The notes beneath the pieces are model-generated. The model saw only the letters and a program-made list of their open reading frames with translations. It was not told where the DNA came from and made no database searches. From assembly GCF_000191065.1 (NCBI RefSeq), contig NZ_GL872283.1, forward strand, positions 1,411,387-1,475,386: 64,000 nucleotides of DNA. The letters run 5' to 3'. Within the stretch, counting starts at the first letter, position 1; each line of letters begins with the position of its first letter. This stretch comes from Prevotella multiformis DSM 16608. GTDB taxonomy: Bacteria; Bacteroidota; Bacteroidia; Bacteroidales; Bacteroidaceae. Made by a program: the position numbers and the translations under genes. Shown here in pieces: positions 9,619-18,882 of the stretch.

Positions 9619-10293
9619 TTACAGTGGCTTCTCCACAACTACTATATGCCTGCGCTCCTGTTGCTTCCAATATTGTATTGCAACCGTCCTATACTTTATT
9701 TGAGGATAGGCATGTAGCTGCCTGAAAGATGCAAAATCTTTATCTTTCATGGCAAGAACGTCCTTTGCCTGCTCAATATACTCCGGACAACATTCCTTAT
9801 ACTCGGTCTGTCTTTCCAGAATATTGTTATAGTACATCTTTTGAAACTGCAAAGACAACCCTTTAACAGCCCCCCAGTGATGCCTGTATAAATATTCCTC
9901 CTGTTCTTGAGAAGTCCAGAGGAAATACTTTTGTTTCATACGCTTCTCCAATCTGCTTCTTTCAGAAGAAAATTCCAACCATACAGCAGGTGTGTCGTCT
10001 GTCGTTTCCTGCTTGACACCGATAACAATCGTTTCCTGCAGATTTACAACATGGATGTCCTCCGGGAAGAAAAGACCTGCTCCATCAAGCGTGAAGTATG
10101 TCTGTGGCATGATATATAAAGTATCATTTCGTTCTTCAAACATGAAATCTTCTTTGTCAGCATCAAGTAAATACAATACAATGCCATCAAAGACATACAA
10201 ATCGCCTTTCCATACGCAACCTGCCGTACTTTTCTGTATCAAACTGCTCAACAGAATGAACAAGACCAACACTTTCCTCATCCTATTCATCAT
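9619..10293 (-). CDS. Secreted protein of unknown function
   Basis: The 224-residue protein starts with MMNRMRKVLVLFILLSSLI, a probable signal peptide ending near the STAGC sequence. The Cys could be lipidated, but Thr at -3 makes it a poor lipobox. The rest is soluble and rich in Tyr, Glu and Gln, without a motif I recognise. A good promoter lies about 230 bp upstream, and the downstream secreted gene begins only 23 bp later, so the two form a small operon. Related function is inferred from proximity alone. Confidence 0.75.
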   Translation of the reverse strand: MMNRMRKVLVLFILLSSLIQKSTAGCVWKGDLYVFDGIVLYLLDADKEDFMFEERNDTLYIMPQTYFTLDGAGLFFPEDIHVVNLQETIVIGVKQETTDDTPAVWLEFSSERSRLEKRMKQKYFLWTSQEQEEYLYRHHWGAVKGLSLQFQKMYYNNILERQTEYKECCPEYIEQAKDVLAMKDKDFASFRQLHAYPQIKYRTVAIQYWKQQERRHIVVVEKPL

Positions 10294-10519
10294 ACACTTA
10301 GCTTTTAGTTGATGATACTACCCTACGGCACGCTTTAAGCCTACAAGTCTCTTGCCACAGACCTCATACTCTACGGATCACAAGTACCTCATAATCAGAG
10401 CTATCACCCATTTTCTCAACATGCAGGACTCTCCTACCTTGACTTTCCCTTCCATCAGCACGGCAAAAGAGAACCTCCACCAGTACAAAAAGTTTCATCA
10501 TGATGGTTTTATGCCTGCA

Positions 10520-10550
10520 CAAAAATAGACTTTAATTTCTGAAAAACAAA
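10520..10550 (-). promoter_or_regulatory. Promoter for the secreted-protein pair
   Basis: The minus strand has TTTG (10547-10550), 19 bp, then TATTTTTG (10527-10520), matching both halves of the Bacteroidetes consensus with ideal spacing. It would give a leader of about 220 nt before the start at 10293. Confidence 0.7.
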
Positions 10551-10767
10551 GAAACAGAAAGAAAAAATGTCTTATACTTTGTAAGGGAGGAAGTAAACAT
10601 CTTAGCCACAACACCTTACTTTAGTGGATAAAAGATAAATAGTGCTGCCCAATAAACATTTCCCATATAAAGCTATTAGTGTCTTACTATATACATCATA
10701 ATGGCCATAATGAACCACTCCTCCCACCTTCAGCCGATGTGGTGTTGCCAATCTCATGTGGTGTCAT

Positions 10768-10830
10768 TGGTAAACACCAATGGTGTTGAGTGCTAAACAC
10801 CAATGGTAATGGGTGCTAAACACCATACAA
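10768..10830. repeat. 23-bp-period palindromic array (TAAACACCAATGGT)
   Basis: TAAACACC begins at 10771, 10794 and 10817, exactly 23 bp apart. The first unit is the palindrome AACACCAATGGTGTT; the others keep TAAACACCA with GGT partly retained. It lies upstream of the sulfatase promoter. A related single unit with flanking similarity is found near 42108. Confidence 0.85.
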
Positions 10831-10960
10831 CACGTTGCCGATGTAGAATCAACTTGCAGTTTCCCCCTGAGAGAACGGCATCCGATAGGTTCTCCGTTTT
10901 GCTCTGGAAAAAACAAAGAAATTTTCTGTTCCGTCCGCTGCGTTATCCACGGATTTTATG

Positions 10961-10968
10961 TAATTTTG
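10961..10968 (+). promoter_or_regulatory. -7 promoter element for the sulfatase gene
   Basis: TAATTTTG fits TAnnTTTG. The ATG at 10979 lies only 10 bases beyond the box, so a normal start site would leave almost no 5' leader. No clear -33 TTTG is seen. Confidence 0.55.
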
Positions 10969-10978
10969 CAGAAAACAA

Positions 10979-13054
10979 ATGACGATGAACAAGAACAAAC
11001 TGATCTACAGAAACCCTGTATTCCTCATCGAGACCCGCTTTCTGAAATTGTATATGCTCGCAGGATTTCTCCTGCGGATCATCCTGATGTACACTGCACC
11101 CGGTGATGCCTCTTTCACCATCGGAGAGACGGTCAGGCTGCTGGGCATCGGCCTGCTTGCCGACTTCGGCATGGCCGTCCTGCTCGCCTTGCCGCTGCAG
11201 ATCCTCTACCTCGGACTGAACGAGGGGAAATACCACCGCATCGTGGGATGGGTGATAGAAGTGCTGCTGGCCGCGGCCTTCGTCTACGTGCTGTGCTTCC
11301 ATACCATCTTCCACGAGTATGGCGGCGGTGCGCCCAAGATAGCCCGCATCTTCCTGGGCTGGAAGCTGTTCAGCTTCTCCATCCGCTTTTTCGTCCCGAA
11401 GACAAGGGAGACCTGGCGGCGGATTTCCCTCTACTTCGCCTGGGCGGTGTACGTCTTCCTGTTTCTGTGCGTCACCGCAGGGGAATACATCTTCTGGGGA
11501 GAGTTCGGGGTGAGGTACAACTTCATCGCCGTAGACTATCTGGTCTACACGCACGAGGTGATCGGGAACATCATGGAGTCGTATGCCATCATCCCCATGA
11601 TCGGCGTCACGCTGCTTCTCACGGCAGGCATCATCTTCCTCCAGTCGCGCCATTACAGGCCGAAGATTACCCGGCTTTACAATGCAAAGATGCTCACCGT
11701 GCATCTGGCCCTGTATGCGGTCTTTGCAGCGACCGCCTACCTCATGCTATGGGGCACGCACAGTCTGCAGAGCGACAACCAGTATGTCACCCAACTGGAA
11801 CAGAACGGGGCGTGCGACTTCGTCATCGCCTTCCAGAGCAACAAGCTGGACTACGACAAATTCTACGCCATGCTGCACCGGCAGGAGTGTGTGAGACTGT
11901 ACCGGCAGCTAAGCGGACTGGACGAGAACGGCAGGAAGACCGTCGGCGACAGTCTCGGGGCACAGCGTCCGAACATCGTCCTGATCACCGTGGAAAGCCT
12001 CAGCGCCGACTTCCTCACACGATACGGGAACCGGCAGAACCTCACGCCGCAGCTGGACAGGCTCATGCAGGGAAGCCTTGTCTTCGACAGCCTCTATGCC
12101 GCCGGCAACAGGACGGTGAGGGGACTGGAAGCCCTGTCGCTCTGTCTGCCGCCGAGTGCAGGGGAGAGCATCATCAAGCGGAAAGCCAACCGGATGGGAA
12201 ACCTGTCCGTAGGCAGCGTGCTGTCGCGCATAGGCTACAAGTCGCAGTTCATCTACGGCGGCGACAGCTACTTTGACAATATGGGCGACTTCTTCAGCCA
12301 TAACGGCTATGAGGTCATCGACAGGAAAGACATCCCGGACAGCCAGGTGACCTTCGCCAACATCTGGGGTGTCTGCGACGAGGATATCTTCAGGAAAAGC
12401 CTGCAGGTATTTGATGCCGACTGCCGTTCGGGGCATCCCTTCTTTGCACAGATCATGACCACCAGCAACCACCGCCCCTACACCTACCCTGCCGGACGGA
12501 TAAAGGTGGACGGCGACCCCAACACCCGGGAGGCTGCCGTGAAATACACCGACTATGCCATCGGCAGGTTCATCGCCGAGGCGAAGAGGAAAGCCTGGTT
12601 CAGGAACACGGTGTTCATCGTCATCGCCGACCACTGCGCCTCCAGCGCGGGAAAGACATCGCTGCCCATCGACCGTTACCACATTCCGTGCCTGGTCTAT
12701 GCCCCGGGCATAGTACGGCCGGGGAAAGTCGGGAAACTCTGCTCGCAGATTGACCTCATGCCGACCGTCCTCTCCCTACTCCATCTGCAGAGCCGTGTGA
12801 GTTTCGCCGGGCAGGACGTATTCTCCCCGAGCTACCATCCCCGGGCGTTCATGGCGACTTATCAGGATCTGGGCTATCTGGAGGGCAGCCGCCTGACCGT
12901 ACTCTCTCCGGTCCGCAACATACGGCAATACGCCGTGCGCCCGCTGCCGGACGGCACCTGCGACGAGCAGCCTGTCAGACGGACAGACCGAAACCTCGTC
13001 CGCAAGGCGCAGGCCTACTACCAGTATACGAACCTGTATGTGAAAGCGAAGTAG
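10979..13054 (+). CDS. LTA-synthase-like membrane sulfatase/phosphoglycerol transferase
   Basis: The 691-residue protein has an N-terminal membrane half with five or six hydrophobic segments (about residues 24-40, 52-78, 90-106, 150-170, 203-220 and 240-258). A large extracytoplasmic alkaline-phosphatase/sulfatase fold follows. Metal and catalytic positions are visible: Glu339 in TVESLSADF, the nucleophile Thr379 in GNRTVRG, and Asp551-His552 in IADHCASS. This is the LtaS/MdoB layout, which moves phosphoglycerol-type groups onto glycans or lipids. In Bacteroidetes the acceptor is generally not known. An ATG at 10985 is an alternative start. It lies in the accessory insertion and converges on a decayed transporter gene. 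Confidence 0.9.
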   Translation: MTMNKNKLIYRNPVFLIETRFLKLYMLAGFLLRIILMYTAPGDASFTIGETVRLLGIGLLADFGMAVLLALPLQILYLGLNEGKYHRIVGWVIEVLLAAAFVYVLCFHTIFHEYGGGAPKIARIFLGWKLFSFSIRFFVPKTRETWRRISLYFAWAVYVFLFLCVTAGEYIFWGEFGVRYNFIAVDYLVYTHEVIGNIMESYAIIPMIGVTLLLTAGIIFLQSRHYRPKITRLYNAKMLTVHLALYAVFAATAYLMLWGTHSLQSDNQYVTQLEQNGACDFVIAFQSNKLDYDKFYAMLHRQECVRLYRQLSGLDENGRKTVGDSLGAQRPNIVLITVESLSADFLTRYGNRQNLTPQLDRLMQGSLVFDSLYAAGNRTVRGLEALSLCLPPSAGESIIKRKANRMGNLSVGSVLSRIGYKSQFIYGGDSYFDNMGDFFSHNGYEVIDRKDIPDSQVTFANIWGVCDEDIFRKSLQVFDADCRSGHPFFAQIMTTSNHRPYTYPAGRIKVDGDPNTREAAVKYTDYAIGRFIAEAKRKAWFRNTVFIVIADHCASSAGKTSLPIDRYHIPCLVYAPGIVRPGKVGKLCSQIDLMPTVLSLLHLQSRVSFAGQDVFSPSYHPRAFMATYQDLGYLEGSRLTVLSPVRNIRQYAVRPLPDGTCDEQPVRRTDRNLVRKAQAYYQYTNLYVKAK

Positions 13055-13055
13055 C

Positions 13056-13112
13056 CTGACGGACGTCCGTCAGAAAAGGACCTGTGGCTTCCATAAATGC
13101 GGAAGGCACAGG
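13056..13112 (-). terminator. Terminator-like hairpins between convergent genes
   Basis: On the minus strand a 12-bp stem with one mismatch (13101-13112 with 13081-13092, CCTGTG-CTTCC) is followed by TCCTTTTC, a short T-rich run. Directly beyond it lies the perfect 18-bp palindrome CTGACGGACGTCCGTCAG (13056-13073). Together they could stop transcription from both sides. Confidence 0.5.
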
Positions 13113-13166
13113 AGACATCACAAAAAAGGGGCGGAAACTTCCATGCACAGGACAGTCCCCACCCCA

Positions 13167-13540
13167 TCATAAAATCATAAAGATACTGCCCGCCGCAATC
13201 AGCACGGCGCCGATGACAACCTTCAACGACGGCTGTTCGTGCAGGAAGAGAAAGGCAAGCAGAATGGTGATCACCACGCTCAGCTTGTCGATCGACACCA
13301 CACGGGAAACATCGCCCAGCTGGATCGCCTTGAAATAGAAGAGCCATGACAATCCGGTGGACAGACCCGAAAGGATGAGAAACACCCACGTATTCCGGCT
13401 CACGTCCTTCACCTCACTGATATGGCAACCGAAGATGACGACACCCCATGCAAGCAGGAGGGTGATGGTCGTCCGGATTGGCGGTGGCAAGGTCGGAGTT
13501 GACATCCCTGACCACCGACCTTGGCAAAGACTCTACCGCC
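13167..13540 (-). pseudogene. EamA/DMT-type transporter, truncated and frameshifted
   Basis: An open frame of 112 codons (13505-13167) encodes three or four hydrophobic segments with FLILSGLSTGLSWLFYFKAI and GDVSRVVSIDKLSVV, typical of small EamA-family membrane proteins of about 140 residues. The N-terminal part is displaced: VNSDLATA sits in a second frame and must join IRTTITLLLAWG by removing one A near 13487, and VFAKVG lies in a third frame just before. Nothing recognisable precedes it. I read it as a pseudogene; sequencing error could explain one of the shifts but not the missing start. Confidence 0.7.
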
Positions 13541-13788
13541 GGACGGACGAGGACTTCTGCAACACTGCCGTCACGCCCCTGCATATCACGGACCGTATGA
13601 TGAGCTGACATCTTGAGTTCCTGCAAAAGACATTCGTGGAGCAGGGAGGCATCAAAGAGCAGATGTATGCCGCCCGTACCGGCTACCGCAGGGAACAGGA
13701 TGCTCTTCTCCAAAGGCTGTGGCAGGAGAACGCTGCCCCAAGGCTGAGAAAAAAGCCGGAAAGGATGGCAGGGAGACAGCGACCCTGA
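13532..13788 (+). pseudogene. Remnant of a four-helix-bundle suffix-type protein
   Basis: One plus-strand frame reads RRTDEDFCNTAVTPLHITDRMMS, a TGA stop at 13606, then HLEFLQKTFVEQGGIKEQMY and AARTGYRREQDALLQRL, ending at 13788. The NTAV-LIH then FVEQGG--E-M--AR-GYR pattern resembles the C-terminus of Bacteroidetes four-helix-bundle suffix proteins, recalled from memory rather than searched. The N-terminal part is missing and overlaps the opposite-strand EamA remnant. If correct it is a dead fragment. Confidence 0.45.
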
Positions 13789-13803
13789 CGGCTCCATGAA
13801 AAT

Positions 13804-13871
13804 CTAGCAGCCCTAGCATTTACTAGCTTTGCTAGGGTCGCTAGTTCAGCTAGAACCGCCAGTTCTGCCAG
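13804..13871. repeat. 9-bp-period CTAG array
   Basis: CTAG begins at 13804, 13813, 13823, 13832, 13841 and 13850, and the variant CCAG continues the rhythm at 13859 and 13868. Six CTAG sites in 50 bp is far above chance. It lies between the gene remnants and the DUF3467 gene, next to its stop codon. No coding reading is convincing. Confidence 0.85.
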
Positions 13872-13877
13872 TCCCGC

Positions 13878-14216
13878 CTACGCCTCAACCTTCCCTTTTC
13901 CGAAAGGCGAGATGGTACGCGGCTCCCGAGCAGGCTCATGCCGGTCGATCTTGCCAAATTCTTTCTCGTAGCGTACGACATTGTCCTGCAAGGCAGCAAG
14001 GAGGCGCAATGCGTGTTCAGGTGCGATGATGACACGGCTTGTCACGGTTGCCTTCGGCACGCCAGGAAGCAGCGTGGCAAAGTCGAGCACAAACTCTGAG
14101 CTTGAATGAGAGATTATCTGGAAGTTGGTATAAACTCCTTTGGCGATTTCCGGTGAAAGGTCAATCTGCAACTGCTGGCCTTCTTGATTCTGATTGTTGT
14201 TATTGTCCATTTTCAT
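13878..14216 (-). CDS. DUF3467 family protein
   Basis: The 112-residue soluble protein contains SPEIAKGVYTNFQIISHSSSEFVLDF and RVIIAPEHALRLLAAL, the pattern of DUF3467 proteins, whose role is unknown. In Bacteroidetes a gene of this family commonly follows rpoC, which fits here. The Asn/Gln-rich N-terminus (MKMDNNNNQNQEGQQ) looks disordered. Start is the ATG at 14216; a second ATG is two codons in. It has its own consensus promoter, so it is at least partly independent of rpoBC. Confidence 0.88.
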   Translation of the reverse strand: MKMDNNNNQNQEGQQLQIDLSPEIAKGVYTNFQIISHSSSEFVLDFATLLPGVPKATVTSRVIIAPEHALRLLAALQDNVVRYEKEFGKIDRHEPAREPRTISPFGKGKVEA

Positions 14217-14252
14217 TCAAAAGATTTAGATGACACTTCTGTTTAACTGTTG

Positions 14253-14283
14253 CAAAGTTAACACTTTCAAGTCAGTTACCAAA
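14253..14283 (-). promoter_or_regulatory. Promoter for the DUF3467 gene
   Basis: The minus strand has TTTG (14280-14283), 19 bp, then TAACTTTG (14260-14253), an ideal Bacteroidetes promoter about 37 bp before the start codon. It lies between rpoC and the DUF3467 gene, where no rpoC terminator was seen. Confidence 0.75.
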
Positions 14284-14485
14284 GGCCGTCTCCAAAGTTT
14301 TCACCTTTCAGTCTACGAAAAAAGGATTTACATTCTCTATAGCGGGGAAGTTCCGATATTCTTTCCCCTGCTCTTACAGCCTGTCAGTGATATTCCTTTC
14401 CATACTCCTTACAGCCTGCCAACGAAAAAGAGGATCCACAGCATCGCTGCGAATCCCCTTCCATATCATACATCAAAGACAAGGA

Positions 14486-17400
14486 TTACTCCTGTACTGT
14501 CTCTGCTTCCTGATTGGCATAGTCAAGAACATTCTTCTTGTTGGCCTCCATACGTTCGTGCTCCTCCTGTGAACCGACAACCAGTTTCTGCCACTGGCGA
14601 AGACCCGTACCGGCAGGGATGAGGTGACCGCAGATGACGTTCTCCTTCATACCCTCAAGATAATCGGTTTTGCCACGGAGCGCAGCCTCGTTGAGCACCT
14701 TGGTCGTCTCCTGGAAGGAGGCAGCACTCATGAAGCTCTTCGTGCCGAGGGCAGCCCGCGTGATACCCTGGAGGATCTGGGTAGCCGTAGCCTGGACGGC
14801 ATCGCGTACCTGAACAACCTTGAGGTCACGACGTTTGAGACTCGAGTTCTCATCACGCAGCTTGCGGACAGAGAGGATCTGCCCCTTGTAGCAGTTCTCG
14901 GAGTCGCCCGGATCGGTGACAACCTTCTTGCCCCAGATACGGTCGTTCTCCTCGGCGAAGTCGAGCTTGTCGACCAGCTCCTGCTCGAGGAACGTGGTGT
15001 CGCCCGGATCGTCAATACGCACCTTGCGCATCATCTGACGGACGATAATCTCAAAGTGCTTGTCGTTGATCTTCACACCCTGAAGACGATATACGTCCTG
15101 TACTTCATTGACGATATACTCCTGAACGGCCGTCGGTCCCATGATGGACAGAATGTCGGCCGGCGTAATGATACCGTCGGACAGCGGCGTGCCCGCACGG
15201 ACCGCATCATGCTCCTGAACAAGAATCTGCTTGGACAGACTTACGAGGTACTTGCGCTGCTCGCCGGTCTTGGAAGTCACGATGATCTCGCGGTTGCCAC
15301 GCTTTACCTTGCCCATAGTAATCTCACCGTCGATTTCAGATACGACGGCAGGGTTAGACGGATTACGGGCCTCAAACAGCTCGGTGACACGTGGCAGACC
15401 ACCTGTAATGTCACCTGCTCCGCCCACAGAACGCGGAATCTTGACCAATGTCATACCGGTCTTGATTTCAGCTCCATCCTGAAGAACCTGCTCCAGGTGA
15501 CCGCCTACCGGGAGGTTGTAAGTACCAAGAATATCGGAAGGAGCATAGAGACCGTCGGTCCCTTTCTTTGCACCTTTCCTGACAACGTCAACCGTCGGGA
15601 CCTTTGTCTTGTCGCGCGAGTCCGTGATGATACGCTCGGTAAGACCCGTCGCCTCGTCGGTCTCAGCCTTATAAGTCACACCTTCCACAACATCGTGCAG
15701 ACGGAGGACACCGGCATACTCACTGACAATAACGGCATTGAACGGGTCCCACTTACAGATGACATCCCCTTTCCTGACGGTATCGCCAGACTTGAAGTAG
15801 AGAGAACTACCATAAGGCACATTATCGGAAAGGAGGACAATGCCTGTGTTCGGATCGATGAAATGAATCTCCGCCAGACGGCTGACAACCATCTGACACT
15901 CCTTGTCCTCGTCGTCAACGAAAGGTACGGTACGGAGTTCCTCAAACTCGATCTTCGCCTCGCTCTTTGCTGTAATCGTCGCATTGGCAGCAGCGTTACC
16001 TGCCACACCACCAGCGTGGAACGTACGGAGAGTAAGCTGTGTTCCCGGTTCGCCGATGGCCTGTGCTGCGATGACACCGACCGCCTCACCCATCTGTACC
16101 ATGCGGGCAGTGGCAAGGTTGCGGCCGTAACACTTCTTACATACACCCTTCTTGCTCTCACAAGTAAGTACGGAACGGATCTCGACCATCTCTATCGGCG
16201 AATCCTCTATGGCCTGCGCCTTGGCTTCGGTGATTTCCTCACCGGCAGCAACGATAATGTCACCTGTTGTCGGGTTGATGACATCGTGTACAGACACACG
16301 CCCCAGAATGCGCTCATAGAGTGTAGCAATCGTCTCGTCACCGTTCTTCAACGCACGACATTCAAGACCGCGGAGAGAACCACAGTCCTCTTCATTGATG
16401 ATGACATCATGGGAGACATCAACAAGACGGCGGGTCAGATATCCGGCATCGGCCGTCTTCATGGCCGTATCAGCCAGACCTTTGCGAGCACCGTGGGAGG
16501 CGATGAAGTACTCCAGCACGGACATTCCTTCCTTAAAGTTGGAGATAATCGGGTTCTCAATAATCTGCGCTCCTTCGGCGCCGGCTTTCTGCGGTTTCGC
16601 CATCAGACCACGCATACCGGCAAGCTGTGCGATCTGGTCAGCGGAACCACGGGCACCGGAGTCGAGCATCATGTAAACGGCATTGAACCCCTGATCGGCC
16701 TCGGTCATGTGCTTCATCACACTTGCCTTCAGGTTGTTGTTCACATGTGTCCAGGCATCAATCACCTGATTGTAACGCTCCTTATCGGTGATGAAACCCA
16801 TCTCGTAGTTGGCTTTCACCTGGTCGACCTCGTCCTGACCTTTCCCGACAATGTCTTTCTTCTCCTCCGGTACGATAATATCGTCAAGGTTGAAAGAGAG
16901 ACCTGCCACATAAGCCATGCGATAACCGAGGTTCTTGATCCCATCCAGGAACTCACAGGCACGCGCCATACCGACAGCCTTGATAACGTCGGCGATAAGG
17001 CCACGGAGTGATTTCTTGGAGATGATGCCATTGAAGAAACCGATCTCAGTCGGAATAATCTGGTTGACAATGACACGGCCGACGGAAGTCTCCACCATCC
17101 GTTTCTGTATTTTCCCGTCGACGATATCATCGACGATGACCTTTACCTGTGCATGGAGGTCGCACCGCTTCTCATTGTAAGCGATGATGGCTTCCTCGGA
17201 GCCGTAGAAAGAGAGACCTTCGCCCTTGGCTCCCGGACGGAGCTTGGTGATATAATAGAGGCCGAGCACCATGTCCTGCGAAGGGACGGTAATCGGCGCA
17301 CCGTTGGCCGGATTGAGGATATTGTGGCTCTGGAGCATCAGAATCTGCGCCTCCAAAACAGCCTCATTGCTCAAGGGGAGATGGACGGCCATCTGGTCAC

Positions 17401-18856
17401 CGTCGAAGTCGGCGTTGAACGCCGTACATGCCAGCGGATGCAGCTGGATGGCCTTGCCCTCGATGAGCTTCGGCTGGAAAGCCTGAATACCAAGACGGTG
17501 AAGAGTCGGGGCGCGGTTCAGCATGACCGGATGACCTTTCATCACATTTTCGAGGATGTCCCAGATGACTGGCTCACGACGATCCACGATTTTCTTGGCG
17601 CTCTTGACGGTCTTCACGATACCGCGCTCGATGAGCTTGCGGATGATGAACGGCTTGTAAAGCTCGGCCGCCATCAGCTTCGGCAGGCCGCACTCGCCCA
17701 TCTTCAGCTCCGGCCCGACAACGATTACGGAACGGGCAGAGTAGTCGACACGCTTGCCGAGGAGGTTCTGACGGAAACGTCCCTGCTTGCCCTTCAGGGA
17801 GTCAGAGAGAGACTTCAGGGGACGATTGCTCTCGCTCTTCACAGCCGACGACTTGCGGCTGTTGTCGAAGAGGGAATCGACCGCTTCCTGAAGCATACGC
17901 TTCTCGTTGCGGAGGATAACCTCCGGGGCTTTGATCTCCATGAGCCGCTTCAGACGGTTGTTGCGGATAATCACTCGCCGATAGAGGTCGTTGAGGTCAG
18001 AGGTTGCGAAACGGCCACCATCCAGAGGTACCAATGGACGGAGTTCCGGCGGAGTGACCGGGATAATCTTCATGATCATCCACTCCGGTCTGTTCACGCC
18101 GATCGACTGACGGAAGCCTTCAACGACCTGCAGGCGTTTCAACGCCTCCGTCTTGCGCTGCTGGCTGGAGTCGGTCGTCGCACGGTCGCGCAATTCGCCG
18201 GCAAGGCGGTCGAGGTCAATTCCGGAAAGGAGATCATAAACAGCCTCCGCACCCATCTTGGCAATGAACTTGCTGGGATCAGAGTCGTCCAGCCGTTCAT
18301 TCCCTTCAGGGAGTTTGTTGTCGAGAATGTCGAGGTATTCGTCTTCCGAAAGAAGGTCGAACTTATGAGAACCGTTCAGATCCTCCTCCGTCTCGGCATT
18401 CTTCATGCCTTCAACGACACCCGGCTGGATGACGACATATTTCTCGTAGTATATGACAGCATCGAGTTTCTTGGTCGGCATGCCGAGAAGGTAACCGATC
18501 TTGTTGGGAAGACTACGGAAATACCAGATATGGGCAACCGGGACAACCAGTTCGATATGTCCGGCACGCTCACGGCGCACCTTCTTCTCTGTCACCTCAA
18601 CGCCGCAACGGTCGCAGACTATCCCCTTGTAACGGATGCGTTTGTATTTACCGCAAGCACACTCATAGTCCTTGGTAGGGCCGAAGATGCGTTCGCAGAA
18701 CAGACCGTCACGCTCTGGTTTATAGGTACGATAGTTGATGGTCTCTGGCTTGGTTACCTCACCATAGGAGTTCTCGAGGATCTCTTCAGGTGAAGCCAGT
18801 CCGATAGTAATCTTGCTGAAATTACTCTTTACTTTATTATCTTTCTTAAAAGCCAT
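14486..18856 (-). CDS. rpoC: DNA-directed RNA polymerase subunit beta'
   Basis: The 1456-residue subunit carries the active-site NADFDGDQM near residue 480, whose three Asp bind catalytic Mg. It has the N-terminal zinc site [20 protein letters not shown] (about 64-85) and the second zinc site with [13 protein letters not shown] (about residue 905). The clamp, bridge helix and trigger-loop regions continue to the end. Length is typical for Bacteroidetes, longer than E. coli (1407). It follows rpoB after 26 bp and is co-transcribed with it. Confidence 0.99.
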   Translation of the reverse strand: MAFKKDNKVKSNFSKITIGLASPEEILENSYGEVTKPETINYRTYKPERDGLFCERIFGPTKDYECACGKYKRIRYKGIVCDRCGVEVTEKKVRRERAGHIELVVPVAHIWYFRSLPNKIGYLLGMPTKKLDAVIYYEKYVVIQPGVVEGMKNAETEEDLNGSHKFDLLSEDEYLDILDNKLPEGNERLDDSDPSKFIAKMGAEAVYDLLSGIDLDRLAGELRDRATTDSSQQRKTEALKRLQVVEGFRQSIGVNRPEWMIMKIIPVTPPELRPLVPLDGGRFATSDLNDLYRRVIIRNNRLKRLMEIKAPEVILRNEKRMLQEAVDSLFDNSRKSSAVKSESNRPLKSLSDSLKGKQGRFRQNLLGKRVDYSARSVIVVGPELKMGECGLPKLMAAELYKPFIIRKLIERGIVKTVKSAKKIVDRREPVIWDILENVMKGHPVMLNRAPTLHRLGIQAFQPKLIEGKAIQLHPLACTAFNADFDGDQMAVHLPLSNEAVLEAQILMLQSHNILNPANGAPITVPSQDMVLGLYYITKLRPGAKGEGLSFYGSEEAIIAYNEKRCDLHAQVKVIVDDIVDGKIQKRMVETSVGRVIVNQIIPTEIGFFNGIISKKSLRGLIADVIKAVGMARACEFLDGIKNLGYRMAYVAGLSFNLDDIIVPEEKKDIVGKGQDEVDQVKANYEMGFITDKERYNQVIDAWTHVNNNLKASVMKHMTEADQGFNAVYMMLDSGARGSADQIAQLAGMRGLMAKPQKAGAEGAQIIENPIISNFKEGMSVLEYFIASHGARKGLADTAMKTADAGYLTRRLVDVSHDVIINEEDCGSLRGLECRALKNGDETIATLYERILGRVSVHDVINPTTGDIIVAAGEEITEAKAQAIEDSPIEMVEIRSVLTCESKKGVCKKCYGRNLATARMVQMGEAVGVIAAQAIGEPGTQLTLRTFHAGGVAGNAAANATITAKSEAKIEFEELRTVPFVDDEDKECQMVVSRLAEIHFIDPNTGIVLLSDNVPYGSSLYFKSGDTVRKGDVICKWDPFNAVIVSEYAGVLRLHDVVEGVTYKAETDEATGLTERIITDSRDKTKVPTVDVVRKGAKKGTDGLYAPSDILGTYNLPVGGHLEQVLQDGAEIKTGMTLVKIPRSVGGAGDITGGLPRVTELFEARNPSNPAVVSEIDGEITMGKVKRGNREIIVTSKTGEQRKYLVSLSKQILVQEHDAVRAGTPLSDGIITPADILSIMGPTAVQEYIVNEVQDVYRLQGVKINDKHFEIIVRQMMRKVRIDDPGDTTFLEQELVDKLDFAEENDRIWGKKVVTDPGDSENCYKGQILSVRKLRDENSSLKRRDLKVVQVRDAVQATATQILQGITRAALGTKSFMSAASFQETTKVLNEAALRGKTDYLEGMKENVICGHLIPAGTGLRQWQKLVVGSQEEHERMEANKKNVLDYANQEAETVQE

Positions 18857-18882
18857 GTTTTACTTATTATGGGGTGTACGTA

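Larger units (their letters stand above)
10294..10978. other. Divergent intergenic region, no gene
   Basis: This 685-bp gap separates the minus-strand secreted pair from the plus-strand sulfatase. It holds a minus promoter (10520-10550), a copy of a dispersed intergenic element (about 10640-10830), a 23-bp-period palindromic array (10768-10830) and the plus promoter at 10961. The remaining sequence has no convincing coding frame. Confidence 0.7.

Noticed and set aside
13878..14216. DUF3467 gene considered as part of the accessory insertion
   Set aside because: It has the usual position after rpoC in this phylum and its own intact promoter, so it belongs to the conserved block.
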